DNA of 64,000 bases from Stenogyne calaminthoides (GCA_037126765.1 JBBCBC010000007.1:29707667-29771666); one strand, 5' to 3'. Shown: positions 36,152-47,168, counted from the stretch's first letter. Notes: generated by a model from the letters alone, not told the origin. A program made the numbers and translations.

Positions 36152-36177
36152 AAGACTCGTTTACCCCTGGACCAACA

Positions 36178-36182
36178 GTTAA
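36178..36182 (+). repeat. Target-site duplication of element 2, right
   Basis: GTTAA, matching 22661-22665. Confidence 0.95.
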
Positions 36183-37354
36183 TAAAAATCAATTGATTGG
36201 GACACAAAACATATTCAGTATATAATTTAAATTCATATAGCTATCTATCTCATACTATATAATTTCATACTAAAAATAACATGAATATCCAAGCCGTACG
36301 TAGCACGTGAGAATTACTAGTTGTGGTTAAAATCACTACATATCCATTAATTGCAACGTAAAAATACAATTGAAATTTCTGGACAGGCCCATTAGGCCGT
36401 AAATAATTTTTTATTTTAATCAAAATTTTTAATTTTATGCATTGTGAATAGTTTGAAATATAAAATATTACCTTTTAACATAAGAACTAATATTGTTTAG
36501 AATAGTACTCGCTCTATTTCTTTTTAGAGTAACTCTCTTGTGGAATATTGCACACTATGAATATGTGCAATACATCATAAATTAGGCAATTTAAATAAAA
36601 AAACTCATGGGTTGGTGGGTAGGGTCGGACCGGGTGCAGGTCGGGCAGGGCGGACAGGGGTTGTGGGCTTCAGGTTGGGCGGATTTCTGAGATACTTATA
36701 TATTTATAGAAGGATATCTTTATCAAATCTATATTGTAGCTTAATGTTTTGAGGTCTATTGTTAATTTATTCTGTTGTAAGTTTGATTCTTCTTGAGCAC
36801 ACAATTTTTAAATATTTCTTATTTTTGTCAAGTTTTTGTATGTTACTACATCTATGTATTACTACATGAAAAAAGTGTGATACTTATAGAAACGAAATGT
36901 ATTACCACGTGAAATAAAAATTATATTATTATTTTTTTTAAAATACATTATCATTCTCCATATGTTACTAAATGAATAACTAAATGTTACTACATTGTTA
37001 TACTGAAAAAACTTCATATCTTACCTAACACGTATTAAAATATACCGTAACACATGAATATGCATAAGGTAACACATAAGTCACAAGTAACACATTGTTG
37101 TTCATATGGTAACACATGAGTATTCACATAGTATTAGGAAAAATATATGTATACAGTGTGACATATTACTAAAAAACATGTGTTACTACATGAACAAAAA
37201 GGTATTACCATTTGAAAAAAAAATGTATTACCACATAAATAAAAATCAGTACAAGCGCGAATCTTCAGTTCAAAAATAAGGAACAATGCACAAAATATGT
37301 CATGTTATACTGAATTTGAGCATAGAAAATAGTGAGGGGGTGGGAGTACTACTG
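36183..37354. other. Repeat-rich spacer
   Basis: No gene. Includes a G-rich patch (36606-36690, GGGTCGG/GGGCGG motifs) resembling TE subtermini, and a degenerate array at about 36835-37240 built from TGTTACTACATGAA and GTAACACATGAA in both orientations. A MITE-like end (TACTCGCTCTATTTCTTTTTAGAG) at about 36508 is an inverted match of TTAAAAAGAATAGGAGGGAGTA at about 38274-38295, so one older element may span 36508-38295. Confidence 0.4.
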
Positions 37355-37540
37355 CTATTTATCATTCTTTTTCTTTCCTTTCTTTTTCTCTTTTTTACTT
37401 TGTTGCTTCGGGCGAGACCTGTTTCTCTGATCCTTCTTGACTAGCTTCTTTTTAATCGGAGGGATCTTCTGCTTGCTATTCTCGGATGCGTCAACGGATT
37501 GAGTTCTTACTTTGAGAGTTTTTTGCACTTTTGGTCTCAC
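37355..37540 (-). other. Lysine-rich small ORF, unrecognised
   Basis: The 3' part of an open frame ending at 37355. It encodes a basic tail (KIPPIKKKLVKKDQ...KKEKKKGKKKNDK) that looks like a real exon end rather than random AT-rich sequence. Its 5' part runs into the hairpin element at 37516, so the native start is lost. A GC-rich patch at 37822-37945 on the other side of the hairpin could be the matching upstream piece of the same gene. Function unknown. Confidence 0.3.
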
Positions 37541-37803
37541 AGGATACGTCTCCTCACGCTTTTGGTCCCAAAGCTTACACTTTTGGTCTCAATGCCAAAA
37601 AATTTGACACTTTTGATCCCAAAGCCGAAATTTTTGACACTTTTGGTCCCAAATCGCGCGTCCTGTGGGACCAAAAGTGTCAAAAATTTTGGCTTTGGAA
37701 CCAAAAGTGTCCAAATTTTCGGCTTTGGGACCAAAAGTGTAAGCTTTGAGATCAAAAGCGTGAGGAGGTGTGTCCTGTGGGACCAAAAGTGCAATAAACT
37801 CCT
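37516..37803. mobile_element. Foldback element, near-perfect hairpin
   Basis: About 290 bp. Left arm 37516-37655 is the inverted complement of 37662-37803, with only a few bases of loop near GGTCCCAAATCGCGCGTCC. Within each arm, ACTTTTGGTCCCAAAGC-like units repeat about every 30 bp. No ORF of its own. The whole unit could be transcribed into a long double-stranded hairpin. Target duplication not clear. Confidence 0.8.
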
Positions 37804-38563
37804 ATATTTTATTTAACTTAATTCACTCTGCCCGAGTTAACCTAGCACGCGCCGCTGTGAATCTGATCTGATCGCGGCATCTGTTGCGAGGAGGAAGAAA
37901 TCCGGAAGAAGTGGCGTCTATTGTGAGGAGAAACGGGCCTGACCGCGAATAGAAATATTTAAGATTTTGGCCAAATTGAATTAAATTGCACATAAATCAT
38001 AATATGCAATATTGCATACAAGTTTTTGCCATCTTTTTAAATGTTAGTTTTAGCTTTTTGTGATATTTATATATCATTCTATCATTTTCTCCTCCCATTA
38101 TATCATATACACCCTTAACATGATTATTTAAATTTTTTAATTTCCTATAAATTTGCTACATGAATAATTTTACAGCCAATAATTACTATTAAGAATATTT
38201 AATTATTATTGATTAACGTAAATTTTTGCATGAAAAATATTCTTGATTTGTCTAAAAACCTCAAAATGACATTTAAAAAGAATAGGAGGGAGTATCTAAT
38301 ATATTTTAACATTAACATTTACATTTGATTACATGAACTCATACTATTCAATATAAGAACTAATACATTAATGCACACTAATACATTTTTTTCTTATGAA
38401 TACTTGATTATCGCTAGATAAGACCGACTCAGCCTGCTTGATTTGGCGAGTAACATTGATAGGAGTTTGAGAATACATTAAACCCTACTAATCAAGTGCA
38501 GAATTTGAGATGGTTTAGTTATGAAGGTGCATACACTAATAACTATACAAGAAAGAAAGGTGA
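37804..38563. other. Spacer with GC-rich patch
   Basis: 37822-37945 is GC-rich and leader-like on the minus strand (CTCCTCGCAACAG then ATG and a very short frame). The rest is AT-rich with no coding signal. Confidence 0.35.
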
Positions 38564-38815
38564 CTAGTTAAGCAAGTCTCGCAGAAGAGATGGCAAAATT
38601 GTTAAAGGCTTGTCCTTGGATTGCCAGGCACACAGATTACAGAGTGCACTCCCTGCTACCTTCCAAGCATAACTGCATTTCTCAACACCGTTTGTCATCG
38701 CAGCATACTCGTACGTCACATTACATATCGCAACCGCTTCCTCATATATCACTTGCGTACTCTTTCCACTTTCTTCCATTTCAACCGCTCCCCGTACAAC
38801 AACTGCATCCACCAT
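38564..38815 (-). CDS. Unrecognised 83-residue ORF, possible gene fragment
   Basis: ATG at 38815 to a stop at 38564. The composition is protein-like, not AT-rich noise: Met-Val-Asp start, EEAVAICNVTYEYAAMTNG, then CSYAWKVAGSALCNLC with four Cys, ending in ILPSLLRDLLN. No signal peptide or membrane span. I do not recognise the family. It is surrounded by transposon debris and could be a fragment captured by one. The Cys spacing (CX11CX2C) is not a standard zinc motif. Whether it is expressed cannot be judged. Confidence 0.35.
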   Translation of the reverse strand: MVDAVVVRGAVEMEESGKSTQVIYEEAVAICNVTYEYAAMTNGVEKCSYAWKVAGSALCNLCAWQSKDKPLTILPSLLRDLLN

Positions 38816-38999
38816 TTTAATCTACTGATGATAAAAAAGTGACTAAAACACATATACTTGTTGTAAATACACCACAAAGAGTAAATGTGTTAATTTTAGA
38901 CAAATTTATATTTTAATGCCTCTATACGCCAGAAGCGTAAAAGACCCCTTATTATGTAAGACATAAATTTGCAGTAATTACTAAAGCTAGCAAATATAT
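38816..38999. other. Short spacer, possible 5' LTR stub
   Basis: TGTTGTAAATACA at 38859 equals the first 13 bases of the LTR at 40660. It may be the remnant of the 5' LTR of the decayed copia element, or chance. Confidence 0.3.
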
Positions 39000-40659
39000 T
39001 CGGTCACTCTTAAATCTCTTGAAGAGATTCGTCTCGAAGACGAAAATCCTAGTAACAAAGCACGTGCACAAAATAATCATAATACTAGGATAGCGGAATG
39101 GCCAGATGAAAATATTTTGGGAAATGGTAAAGATCTGGTTAATATAGAAATTGATATGATTTTACCACCACAATTGCTCTTACTATTACAAATAAAAATC
39201 TGGATCCAGTACCAAAGTCAATAGTTGAGCCAAAAGCATTTTGACTAAGTAAAATAGAAGAAGCAATTGAGGCAGAGCTAGACTCGCTAAACAAAAGAAA
39301 TTATATTGACTTTATCGTACATACACACATGAATGTTATCCCCGTTGGATATAAATGTGTATTTGTACGAAAAGAAAATGAGAATAACAATGTAATGAGG
39401 TACAAAGCGAGATTAACAGCTCATGATTTTTTGCAGAGACCCGATATTTATTTTATCAAATATATGCTTCTGTTATGCATGAAATAATATTCCACTACTT
39501 AATATATCTGGCAGGAAGAATAATTAAATTTAGAAATGCAGTTGATAGATGTTATAACCGCATATTTATATGGACCATTGAATGTCAATATTTATATGAA
39601 AATCCCATATGGATATAAGATTCCTCATATAAGGAATGGTGAGAATCGTACTATGTACGATATTAAAATTACAAAGGTCATTATATGACATAAAATATTT
39701 GGGTCGAATATTCCACGATCGACTCAGTTAATTCCTCATGAATAATGAATAAATAAACATTGAAATATTTTCTTGCATGTTTACAAATAAATTATTTTGG
39801 TGGTGTTTGTATTGTCTTAGTTTATGATGATAAACTAAATATTATTGGACAAGTAAGGAAATTAAATAAAACTAATTTAATCTTGGAGATTGAATTTTAA
39901 AATAAAATATTAGCGAAACAAAGTATCGGCTCGACCAGCAGATCGAGCATCTCCCTAAAGGAAAATAAATTTTATACACCAGTCAATTTACTTGACAAGG
40001 GCATTAGAGATATTTTATATGGATAAATTTCATCTATTTAGCACACTAGTAATTGTTCGATCCCTTGAAGTGGATAAAGACAAATTTAAACCTAAAGAAG
40101 ATACATATGACTTGTTAGGACCAGAAGTTCCTTATCTGAGTGTCCTTAATGCATTACTACGTTTTAAGAACTGCACCAAATCCGATATTGCATTTGTAAT
40201 GAGTTTGCTTGCAAGATTTAGTGTGTCTCCTACAATGAGACATTGTAAAACATTAATCACATGTTCAGCATCTCCAATGTTTGCAAGATTATAATTTAAA
40301 CACATTTTTTATTCATGTGATATTACTATAAATGGTATATCTCCTACCATCATTTATGAGGAAAACACAACTTGTGTTGCACATATGATTAATAGGTATG
40401 TTAAAAAGAACTTAACAAAACATATATCCCTTAAATTCTTTTACCTGCATAAACTCCAGAAGAGTGTGAAAATATCATACAAAAGGCTTGGGAGACTGTT
40501 GTCTTCGGGGGGGAGCGTCAACTTCAAAACCATCTTGAAGATTGGGTCTCGAAGATCATTAGTTGTACTTTTTCTTATTTCACTAAGTTTCTCTCTTTGA
40601 ATTATTCTAGTGAAATTTTAGTTAGGCATGAACATCACGTCGTAATGTCCAAGGGGGAG
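39000..40659 (+). pseudogene. pol: Decayed copia pol of a second lineage
   Basis: Stops and frameshifts throughout, but copia RT/RNase H landmarks are readable in order: KIEEAIEAELDSLNKR (about 39248), GYKCVFVRKENENN..MRYKARL (about 39345), LEMQLIDVITAYLYG (about 39531) with the palm Asp, YMKIPYGYKIP, a VYDDKLNIIG box in place of the YVDD box (about 39818), LARFSVSPTMRH in RNase H (about 40208) and TKHISLKFFYLHKLQK near the C-terminus (about 40415). Not the same lineage as the Sireviruses here. Upstream gag, protease and integrase are gone. AAGGGGGAG at 40651-40659 is its polypurine tract. Confidence 0.85.
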
Positions 40660-41175
40660 TGTTGTAAATACATTCTATTATTGTGGACATTACTTATTAA
40701 TGTTAGTATTATTAGTGGCCTTAATGCTACATGGGCTTAGGGTTGTTAGGGCTACAACCCACTTCCTAGTATATAATCCCTCCTATTCAAAATATAAAAT
40801 ATTTTGGTCTTTTGCACGTTTATTAATACAGAAAAATTATACCAAAATTAGCCTTATTTAATGATAAATTATCTTTAATGACATGATAGGGAGTAAAACA
40901 AGAAAGTAAAGAAAGAGTATTAAATAAGGGGAGTGTAGGAAAATAGAAGTCAAAACATCAAATAAAAAGTAAATAATGCAATAAGTCAAAACATCTTATA
41001 TTTTGAATAGGAGTGAGTATATGTTTTATCATTGTATTGTCGGAGAGAGATTACGAAGAAGAATGATAAATCCTCCTGGCTTGGTCACCCCCAGATGTAG
41101 TCCTTTGTGACGAACTTGGTTAACACATACGTGTTCTTGCATTCTTCTTCATTCTTGTTCTTATATTTTACAACA
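40660..41175 (+). repeat. 3' LTR of the decayed copia element
   Basis: Starts TGTTGTAAATAC right after the polypurine tract and ends TATTTTACAACA, an inverted match of its start with TG...CA termini. About 275 bp without the MITE nested at 40777-41018. Beyond it begins CTAGGCAGTTGAGCTC, a truncated SINE. Confidence 0.8.
40777..41018. mobile_element. MITE nested in the copia LTR
   Basis: About 240 bp with inverted ends (CCCTCCTATTCAAAATATAA at the left, TTATATTTTGAATAGGAGTG at the right), flanked by TA-rich DNA. Stowaway-like. Removing it restores a contiguous LTR. Confidence 0.78.
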
Positions 41176-41603
41176 CTAGGCAGTTGAGCTCTAACCACTT
41201 GAGCTATCTACATTTGACTCAACTAATCCATTTTAATTAAAAAGAAATAATCGATTTATTTTTTTGTGAATGAAATAAATCTTGATCAAAATTGAATTAA
41301 ATTTCGTCAGTAAGTAGAAGTATTTTGACTAATATATATGAAAAAAAATTGACATTACCTTAGGTTCATATTTGGCCCGAATTTTATGGATAGTATATTA
41401 TCTCTAATGCACGTATTATTCAAAATTGAGCAATATGTAGTATCAGATACGTCTGACTTTCGATGAGGATGGGATTCGCCTCGGATTCGCACCTGATACG
41501 CCACATGGTGTATTCCAATTTTTTTAAAAGAAAAATTAGATACAAAATCCCTCCTTGAGGATACGCGTGTCTGATACGTATTGGGGTATTATTGTAAAAT
41601 GTA

Positions 41604-41842
41604 CTCCCTCCGTCCCGTACTCAATTGAACATTTCACTTTTTTGCTCGTGTTTTATTGGTCGAATTGGTTATAGTATATGAAATGATAAAATGACTTTTA
41701 AGGCATGATAGGATAGATGGGGGGTAGCACTATCATACCCCACCTTAAAAATCTCTTTATCATTTTAAATATTAATAAACAACTTGCTCGCTAAAACACG
41801 AGTCAAATTGTAAATGTTCAATTGAGTGTGGGACGGAGGGAG
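41604..41842. mobile_element. Stowaway-like MITE
   Basis: 239 bp, CTCCCTCCGTCCCGTACTCA at the left and its inverted match TGAGTGTGGGACGGAGGGAG at the right, flanked by TA on both sides. Absent from the equivalent place in copies 2 and 3, so it inserted after the tandem duplication. Confidence 0.88.
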
Positions 41843-42146
41843 TATTAAATTTTGAGTTTTTTTGTAATATTTTAAAATTTACTAATAATTTAATAAATTA
41901 AATAAAAAACCCCATAGGCTAAACTTACGCCAATTCGGGAACACTACTATGTACTACTTATTAACAAGAAAATATTATAATTTATAAATATTTTTTAATA
42001 AATTAAATATTAAACAAGCAAATAATTAATAAATTAACAATCAGAAATTAATTAAATGAACTAATCAAAATGAACTAATCAAACAACTACTCTTGATATT
42101 ATGTACATGTGTTTTAACTACTCTTGTTATTATTACAGATGTTGTA

Positions 42147-42372
42147 CTCTCTCTGTCCCAAAATTATTTACCCATTTGCATTTAGCACGAGTTTTAATGT
42201 GTAAGTTGTTTATTAGTATTTAAAGTGATAAAATGACTTTTAATTGAGCGCATTGTAGTAATTTTTACTTTATTATTAAAGTAGATTTTTTCAGGGTAAA
42301 AGTAATGATATGAAATATAATTTTGAAATGTTGGGGGAGATGGTTGAAAAGGGTGTATTTGCTTTATTATCT
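42147..42372. mobile_element. Stowaway-like MITE, right end lost
   Basis: Left end CTCTCTCTGTCCCAAAATTA. It equals the element at 44050-44320, but the right inverted repeat (GTAAATAAGTTTGAGACGG) is deleted here. Confidence 0.65.
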
Positions 42373-43135
42373 TTTATGGAAATTTGGAAATCAGTTAGGA
42401 ACTTAGGATGAATTCTCATTGTTTAATAACTCATTTTTTCTTTCTTTGTCTCTACCGTGTTCTTATTGTTGTTTCATTATTGTAACGGTACTTTTAAACC
42501 ACTGCAGTGTCCCCAAATGGATTTAAGGAAATTAGGGTTATTTAAATTTAGATAAAATTATGAATTTTTTATATAAAAAGAAATTAATGTATATAGCGTG
42601 CAATTCACGTGCAGTCGAAAAATACCCATAAAAACAAATTATAAATGGTAATTGATCAATTTTGAATAATATATATTGCAATTGAAAAATAAATTTTACA
42701 AATATTAAGTTAATAAAAAGATATAGTACATGTAGTAAATAATTATTATAGAAAATTGGCAAAAATGCCTATATTGATAGTTTAATTTTTTTTTGTTCTC
42801 TCTTGATAAAAAGCTCATTTTTGCCATTTTATGATACATTTACCTTTACTAAAAAGAGTCGCACATGAGGGTCGCATGCGAGTCATGCACGCATAGGTAG
42901 CGCATGGGTCGCGCGACCCTTGAGCGACCTAGTGGGAGATATAGACATTAATTTAGTAAGAGTAAATATGTCATAAAAGGAAAAAGAAATTCAAGAGAGT
43001 AAAAAAAAGTTTGAACTATATGTCAGAAAAGAGTTTGTCCCAAGTTATTAATCCAAAAATCTAAAAGTAACACTTCAATGCAGCAGCACCAGTTGCACCA
43101 TCAACTAGTCCAACTTTTTTTTTGAAAGACAATCT

Positions 43136-43403
43136 ATTACATTTTTAAGTTCCTTCTACCATCAAGGCACATGACACATCTTTTTTGTCTCGCTATCGAT
43201 CGGAATCGTAACCGCACCGCAACGGCAATACCACCACCATAAGAAGGGGACCACCACTCCACCACAAAGGGGACCACCACAAGAGGAAATAAATTTCTTC
43301 TTTGTGTCTCGAACTCAAGACCTCGGGGTCTTAGATAGTGGAGCTCTAACTACTTGAGTTATCCACATTTTACTCAATTAATCCATTTTAATTAAAAAGA
43401 AAT
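43136..43403 (-). mobile_element. tRNA-derived SINE (array copy 2)
   Basis: Same family as 15140-15405, minus orientation. Box A-like CAAGTAGTTAGAGC and a B box altered to GAGTTCGAGAC. Moved here as part of the tandem unit. Confidence 0.6.
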
Positions 43404-44049
43404 AGTCAATTTATTTTTTTGTGAATGAAATAAATCTTGGTCAAAATTGAATTAAATTTCGTTAGTGAGTCGAAATATTTTGATTAATATATATGGAAAA
43501 AATTGTCAATACCTTGGGTTCATATTTGGCCCGAATTTTATGGATAATATATTATCTCTAATGCACGGATTCTTCAAAATTGAGCAATATGCATATTTGA
43601 TACGGATCGGATCTCCGTTGGGGTTCCGATTCACATGGGATTCGCACCGGATTACATTACGCGTGGCGATCCCAATTTTTTTAAAGAAAATTCGGATACG
43701 GGAATCCCTCTCCAAGGATACGTGTGTCGGATACGTATTGGAGTATTAATGTAAAATTTATTAAATTTTGGGTTTTTTTGTAATATTTTAAAATTTACTA
43801 ATAATTTAATAAATTAAATAAAAAACCCCATAGGCCCAAACTTACGCCAATTTGGGAACAATACTATGTACAACTCATTAACAAGAAAATATTATAATTT
43901 ATAAATATTTTTCAATAAATTAAATATTAAACAAGTAAATAATTAATAACTTAATAATCAGAAATTAATTAAATGAACTAATCAAACAACTACTCTTGAT
44001 ATTATGTACATGTATTTTAACTACTCTTGTTATTATTACAGGTGTTATA

Positions 44050-44320
44050 TTCCCTCCGTCCCAAAGTTATTTACATATTTGTTGTTGGCACGAGTTTTAA
44101 TCTGGGAGTTGTTTATTAGTAGTATTTAAAGTGATAAAGTGACTTTTAATTGAGGGTATTGTAGTCATTTTTATTTTATTATTAAAGTAGATGACTTTTT
44201 GTGGGTAAAAGTAATGACATGAGATGTAATTTTGAGATGTTGAGAGAGATAGTTGAAAAGGGTGTAGTTGTTTTATTGCCTATTATGGAAAGACGTAAAT
44301 AAGTTTGAGACGGACTCCTT
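44050..44320. mobile_element. Stowaway-like MITE (array copy 2)
   Basis: About 270 bp, TTCCCTCCGTCCCAAAGTTA at the left against TAAGTTTGAGACGGACTCC at the right. Inverted ends imperfect, TA beside the left end. Confidence 0.65.
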
Positions 44321-45094
44321 TTTCAATGTATTTGGAAATCAGTTAGGATGAATTCTCATTTTTTAATAACTCATTTTTTCTTTCTTTGTCCTTTCCAGTG
44401 TTCTTATTGTTGTTTCATTATTGTAACGGTACTTTAAACCGCTCCACTGTCCCCAAATGGATTTGAAGAAATTAGGGTTATTTAAAATTAGATAAGATTA
44501 TGAATTTTTTATATAAAAAGAAATTAATTGATCTAGCGTGCAATTCACGTGCAGTCGAAAAAAACCCCATAAAAATAAATTATAAATGGTCACTGATCAA
44601 TTTCGAATAATATATATTGCAACTGAAAAATAATTTATACAAATATTAAGTTAATAAAAAGATATAGTACATGTAGTAAATAATTATTATAGAAAATTGG
44701 AAAAAAAATGTCTATATTGATAGTTTAAAATTTTTTTTGCTCTCTCTTAATAAAAAGCTCATTTTTATCCTTTTATGATACATTTTTCTTTACAAAAAAA
44801 TAGTCGCACATGAGGGTCACATGCGGGTCGTGCGCGCATAGGTAGTGCATGGGTCACGCGACCCATGATCGACCTAGTGGGAGAGATAGACATTAATTTA
44901 GTAAGAGTAATTATGTCATAAAAGGAAAAATAAATTCAAGAGAGAGAAAAAAAGTTTGAATTATATGTCAGAAAAGAGTTTGTCCCAAGTTATTAATCCA
45001 AAAATCTAAAAGTAACACTTCAATGCAGTAGCACCAGTTGCACCATCAACTAGTCCAACTTTTTTCTTTTTTCTTTTTTTCAAAGACAATCTAA

Positions 45095-45376
45095 TTACAT
45101 TTTTAAGTTCATTCTACCACCAGGGCACATGATACATCTTTTCCATGACACATCTTTTCGTCTCGTTATCGACCAAAATCGTAACTGCACCGCAACGCCA
45201 ATACCACCACCACAAGACGGGGACCACCACTCCACCACAAAGGGGACCACCACAAGAGGAAATAAATTCCCTCTCTGTGTCTCGAATTTAAGATCTCGGG
45301 GGTCTTAGGTAGTGGAGCTCTAACCACTTGAGATATCCACATTTGACTCAACTAATCCATTTTAATTAAAAAGAAA
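45095..45376 (-). mobile_element. tRNA-derived SINE (array copy 3)
   Basis: Minus-strand copy with box A-like TCAAGTGGTTAGAGC. It carries a small internal duplication of ATGACACATCTTTT near 45125-45160. Confidence 0.6.
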
Positions 45377-45422
45377 TAATCAATTTATTTTTTTGTGAAT
45401 GAAATAAATCTTGGTCAAAATT

Positions 45423-47168
45423 TGTTGGGATATTTAAGTTTTGATGAATTATGCCAAAATATTATCAACTTGTGTTATTGAAGCTAATCTACAGATAACA
45501 AGTTGAGGGGGAACAAGAGAACAAGTTGAGGGGGAACTCATGGAATCAGACGAAGATGATTGAGATCAGACGAGGCTACAGACGAGGCTTATCGAGATCA
45601 GATGAGTAGGATGAGTTCCGAGTTAATTGATGAGCTGTGCAAAATCAGAAGAAGAAAAACTAAGTCAGCTGATCAGAAGAAGGAGAGTTACCTGATCAGA
45701 TGACCAGAGCAGATATGCTGATCAGATGACCATATCAGGTGACCAAATCAGATGATCAGAAGAGCAGACAAGCTGATCAGAACATAACTGACCAGAAGAT
45801 CAGAAGAAGAGGTTGCTGATCAGAAGAGGAGCAGATGAGACTGATCGAGATCAGACGTGATCGAGATCAGATGAGATAACCTGATGCAACAGACCTAAAA
45901 TGTTAAACTGATGAGCTAACCTGATATGCTGAACTGATGTTGTACTGATCTGATCAGGCAAGCTGATCAGATCAGGCGAGAAGAAATCAGATATTAGAAA
46001 ACTAGAAATCTGCATACCAGATCAGGCGACCAAATCAGAAGATCTGAACAGTAAACACATGCGTACTAATCTGATGTCACCTAAAGATAAGTCATCTGAA
46101 GACATGTTCACTAAGAACCAGAATACTGATCAGATAACCTGAGTGTAAGTGACCTGAGGGTCAAATTGTCTGAAGTCAGAAGAGCTGAACTCAGTTAGCC
46201 TGAGTGTCAGTATGCCTGATCAGACAAGGTCCACTGTAGAGAGGTCTGCTGAATCAAGAATCCTGAAGACTCAGAAGAATCCTGAAGACTCAGAAGAATC
46301 CTGAAGATTATAGCCGTTAGATTCAGCTGACGTGGAACAATGAGAGGAAGACAACCAGCCTGAAAAAGCTGCAAAAAGCTACAGAATAGTATGGATTTGA
46401 ATGTGACTCCATCCAACGGTAACATTCAAATCCACACTATAAATACAAGTTCTTCCATCAAATTAAGTGTGGAAAAATGTGTGATCCATCAAGCTACAGA
46501 GCCAAATCATCTAGCACTTCCACCATAGAACACTGAGCAAGAAATACACGCATATATTCAAAAGTGTTCTATCCTAGATCTAAACACAAAATTCCATATC
46601 CTAAGCTTAGAGAGATTTTCCCATCCTTAGCATCGAGGCTAAACAAATGTAAGGGGAAATCTCACCCTAGTTGGACACCAAACAATCTTATACCCAAACC
46701 TACAAGTTAGGTTAAGTTTTGTTAAGCAGGGATTGTAAGTTAGTTGGACTAGCTTACTTTCTGGGTGCGAGTGAGAACTTGTTAAACATCTAAGAAATCC
46801 CGAAAGGGAGGGTAGGCAATCCCGTGAGGGAGATAAGTCCCGTGAGAATGAGAACTCATTAAACATCTATAGGCGATCCTGTGAGGGAGATAAGTCTCGT
46901 TGAGTGAGAGCTCCATAAATATCTGTTGGTTTAGTTGGTGCCCCATGAAGGGAAGAGTGGATGTAGGAGTTGGATTACGAACCATTATAAAAATCGTGTG
47001 TTCTTTACTGTTTTATGTTCCTACTTGCCATATGCATTTGATTATAAGCAAAACACATGGTTTAAAACGAAATAAAAATAAAAATTGAAACTACCTTTCC
47101 CTCACCCCTGTTTTATATACATTACATGATATTTTCAGCATTCATGAGTTTTTAAAACGGGACCTACA
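45423..47168 (+). mobile_element. Solo Sirevirus-type LTR
   Basis: 1,746 bp starting TGTTGGGATATT and ending GGGACCTACA, flanked by a perfect 5-bp duplication AAATT (45418-45422 and 47169-47173). A TATA-type box (TATAAATA) lies at 46438-46445, and a GTGGATGTAGGAGTTGGATT block near 46960 is related to GTGGACGTAGGAGCTTGAGT of the other LTRs. The U3 part (45640-46240) is packed with CTGATCAG and CAGATGA words. No internal region remains, so unequal recombination between two LTRs is the likely origin. Plus orientation is set by the TATA box and family similarity. Confidence 0.92.
46760..46920 (+). repeat. Tandem mini-hairpins of the solo LTR
   Basis: Repeated units with short stems of the CCCGTGAGGG or CCCGAAAGGG type separated by GAACTxxTTAAACATCT, at the same relative place as the hairpin arrays of the other LTRs but with a different stem sequence. 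Confidence 0.5.

Larger units (their letters stand above)
22666..36177 (+). mobile_element. Sirevirus-like Ty1/copia element 2 (complete boundaries)
   Basis: 13,512 bp between perfect GTTAA duplications. Order: LTR 22666-24480, primer-binding site, truncated gag, pol, third ORF 30507-34117, polypurine tract, LTR 34384-36177. The coding regions keep long frames but carry scattered stops, nearly all of the C-to-T or G-to-A kind (CAG to TAG, CAA to TAA, TGG to TAG). The start of gag is deleted. Cannot move by itself. The LTRs differ at about four of the first 90 aligned bases, so the insertion is not very recent. Confidence 0.97.
34384..36177 (+). repeat. 3' LTR of element 2
   Basis: 1,794 bp, begins TATTGGGAG where TGTTGGGAG is expected and ends ACCAACA. 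TATA-type box at 35106-35113, tandem mini-hairpins at 35412-35580 and perfect G-box inverted repeat at 36124-36151. Confidence 0.95.
41176..43132. repeat. Tandem 2-kb repeat, copy 1
   Basis: Aligns with copy 2 (43133-45092) almost end to end, with a unit length of about 1.96-2.0 kb. The SINE at its left is truncated to about 60 bp at the decayed copia LTR. It alone carries the MITE at 41604-41842. No gene. Confidence 0.85.
43133..45092. repeat. Tandem 2-kb repeat, copy 2
   Basis: The most complete unit: SINE at its left, GGATACG-rich middle, AT-rich block, MITE at 44050, then a block with clustered GCATG/GTCGC words (44810-44880) and a right end CAACTAGTCCAACTTTTTT. No gene. Confidence 0.85.

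Noticed and set aside
36840..37240. A CRISPR-like array of TTACTACATG words
   Set aside because: Units are irregular in length and orientation with no constant spacer, and the genome is a plant; simple degenerate repeats.
36508..38295. A single 1.8-kb element bounded by CTCGCTC/GGAGGGAG ends
   Set aside because: The ends match only loosely and no target duplication is visible, so it is only mentioned as a possibility.
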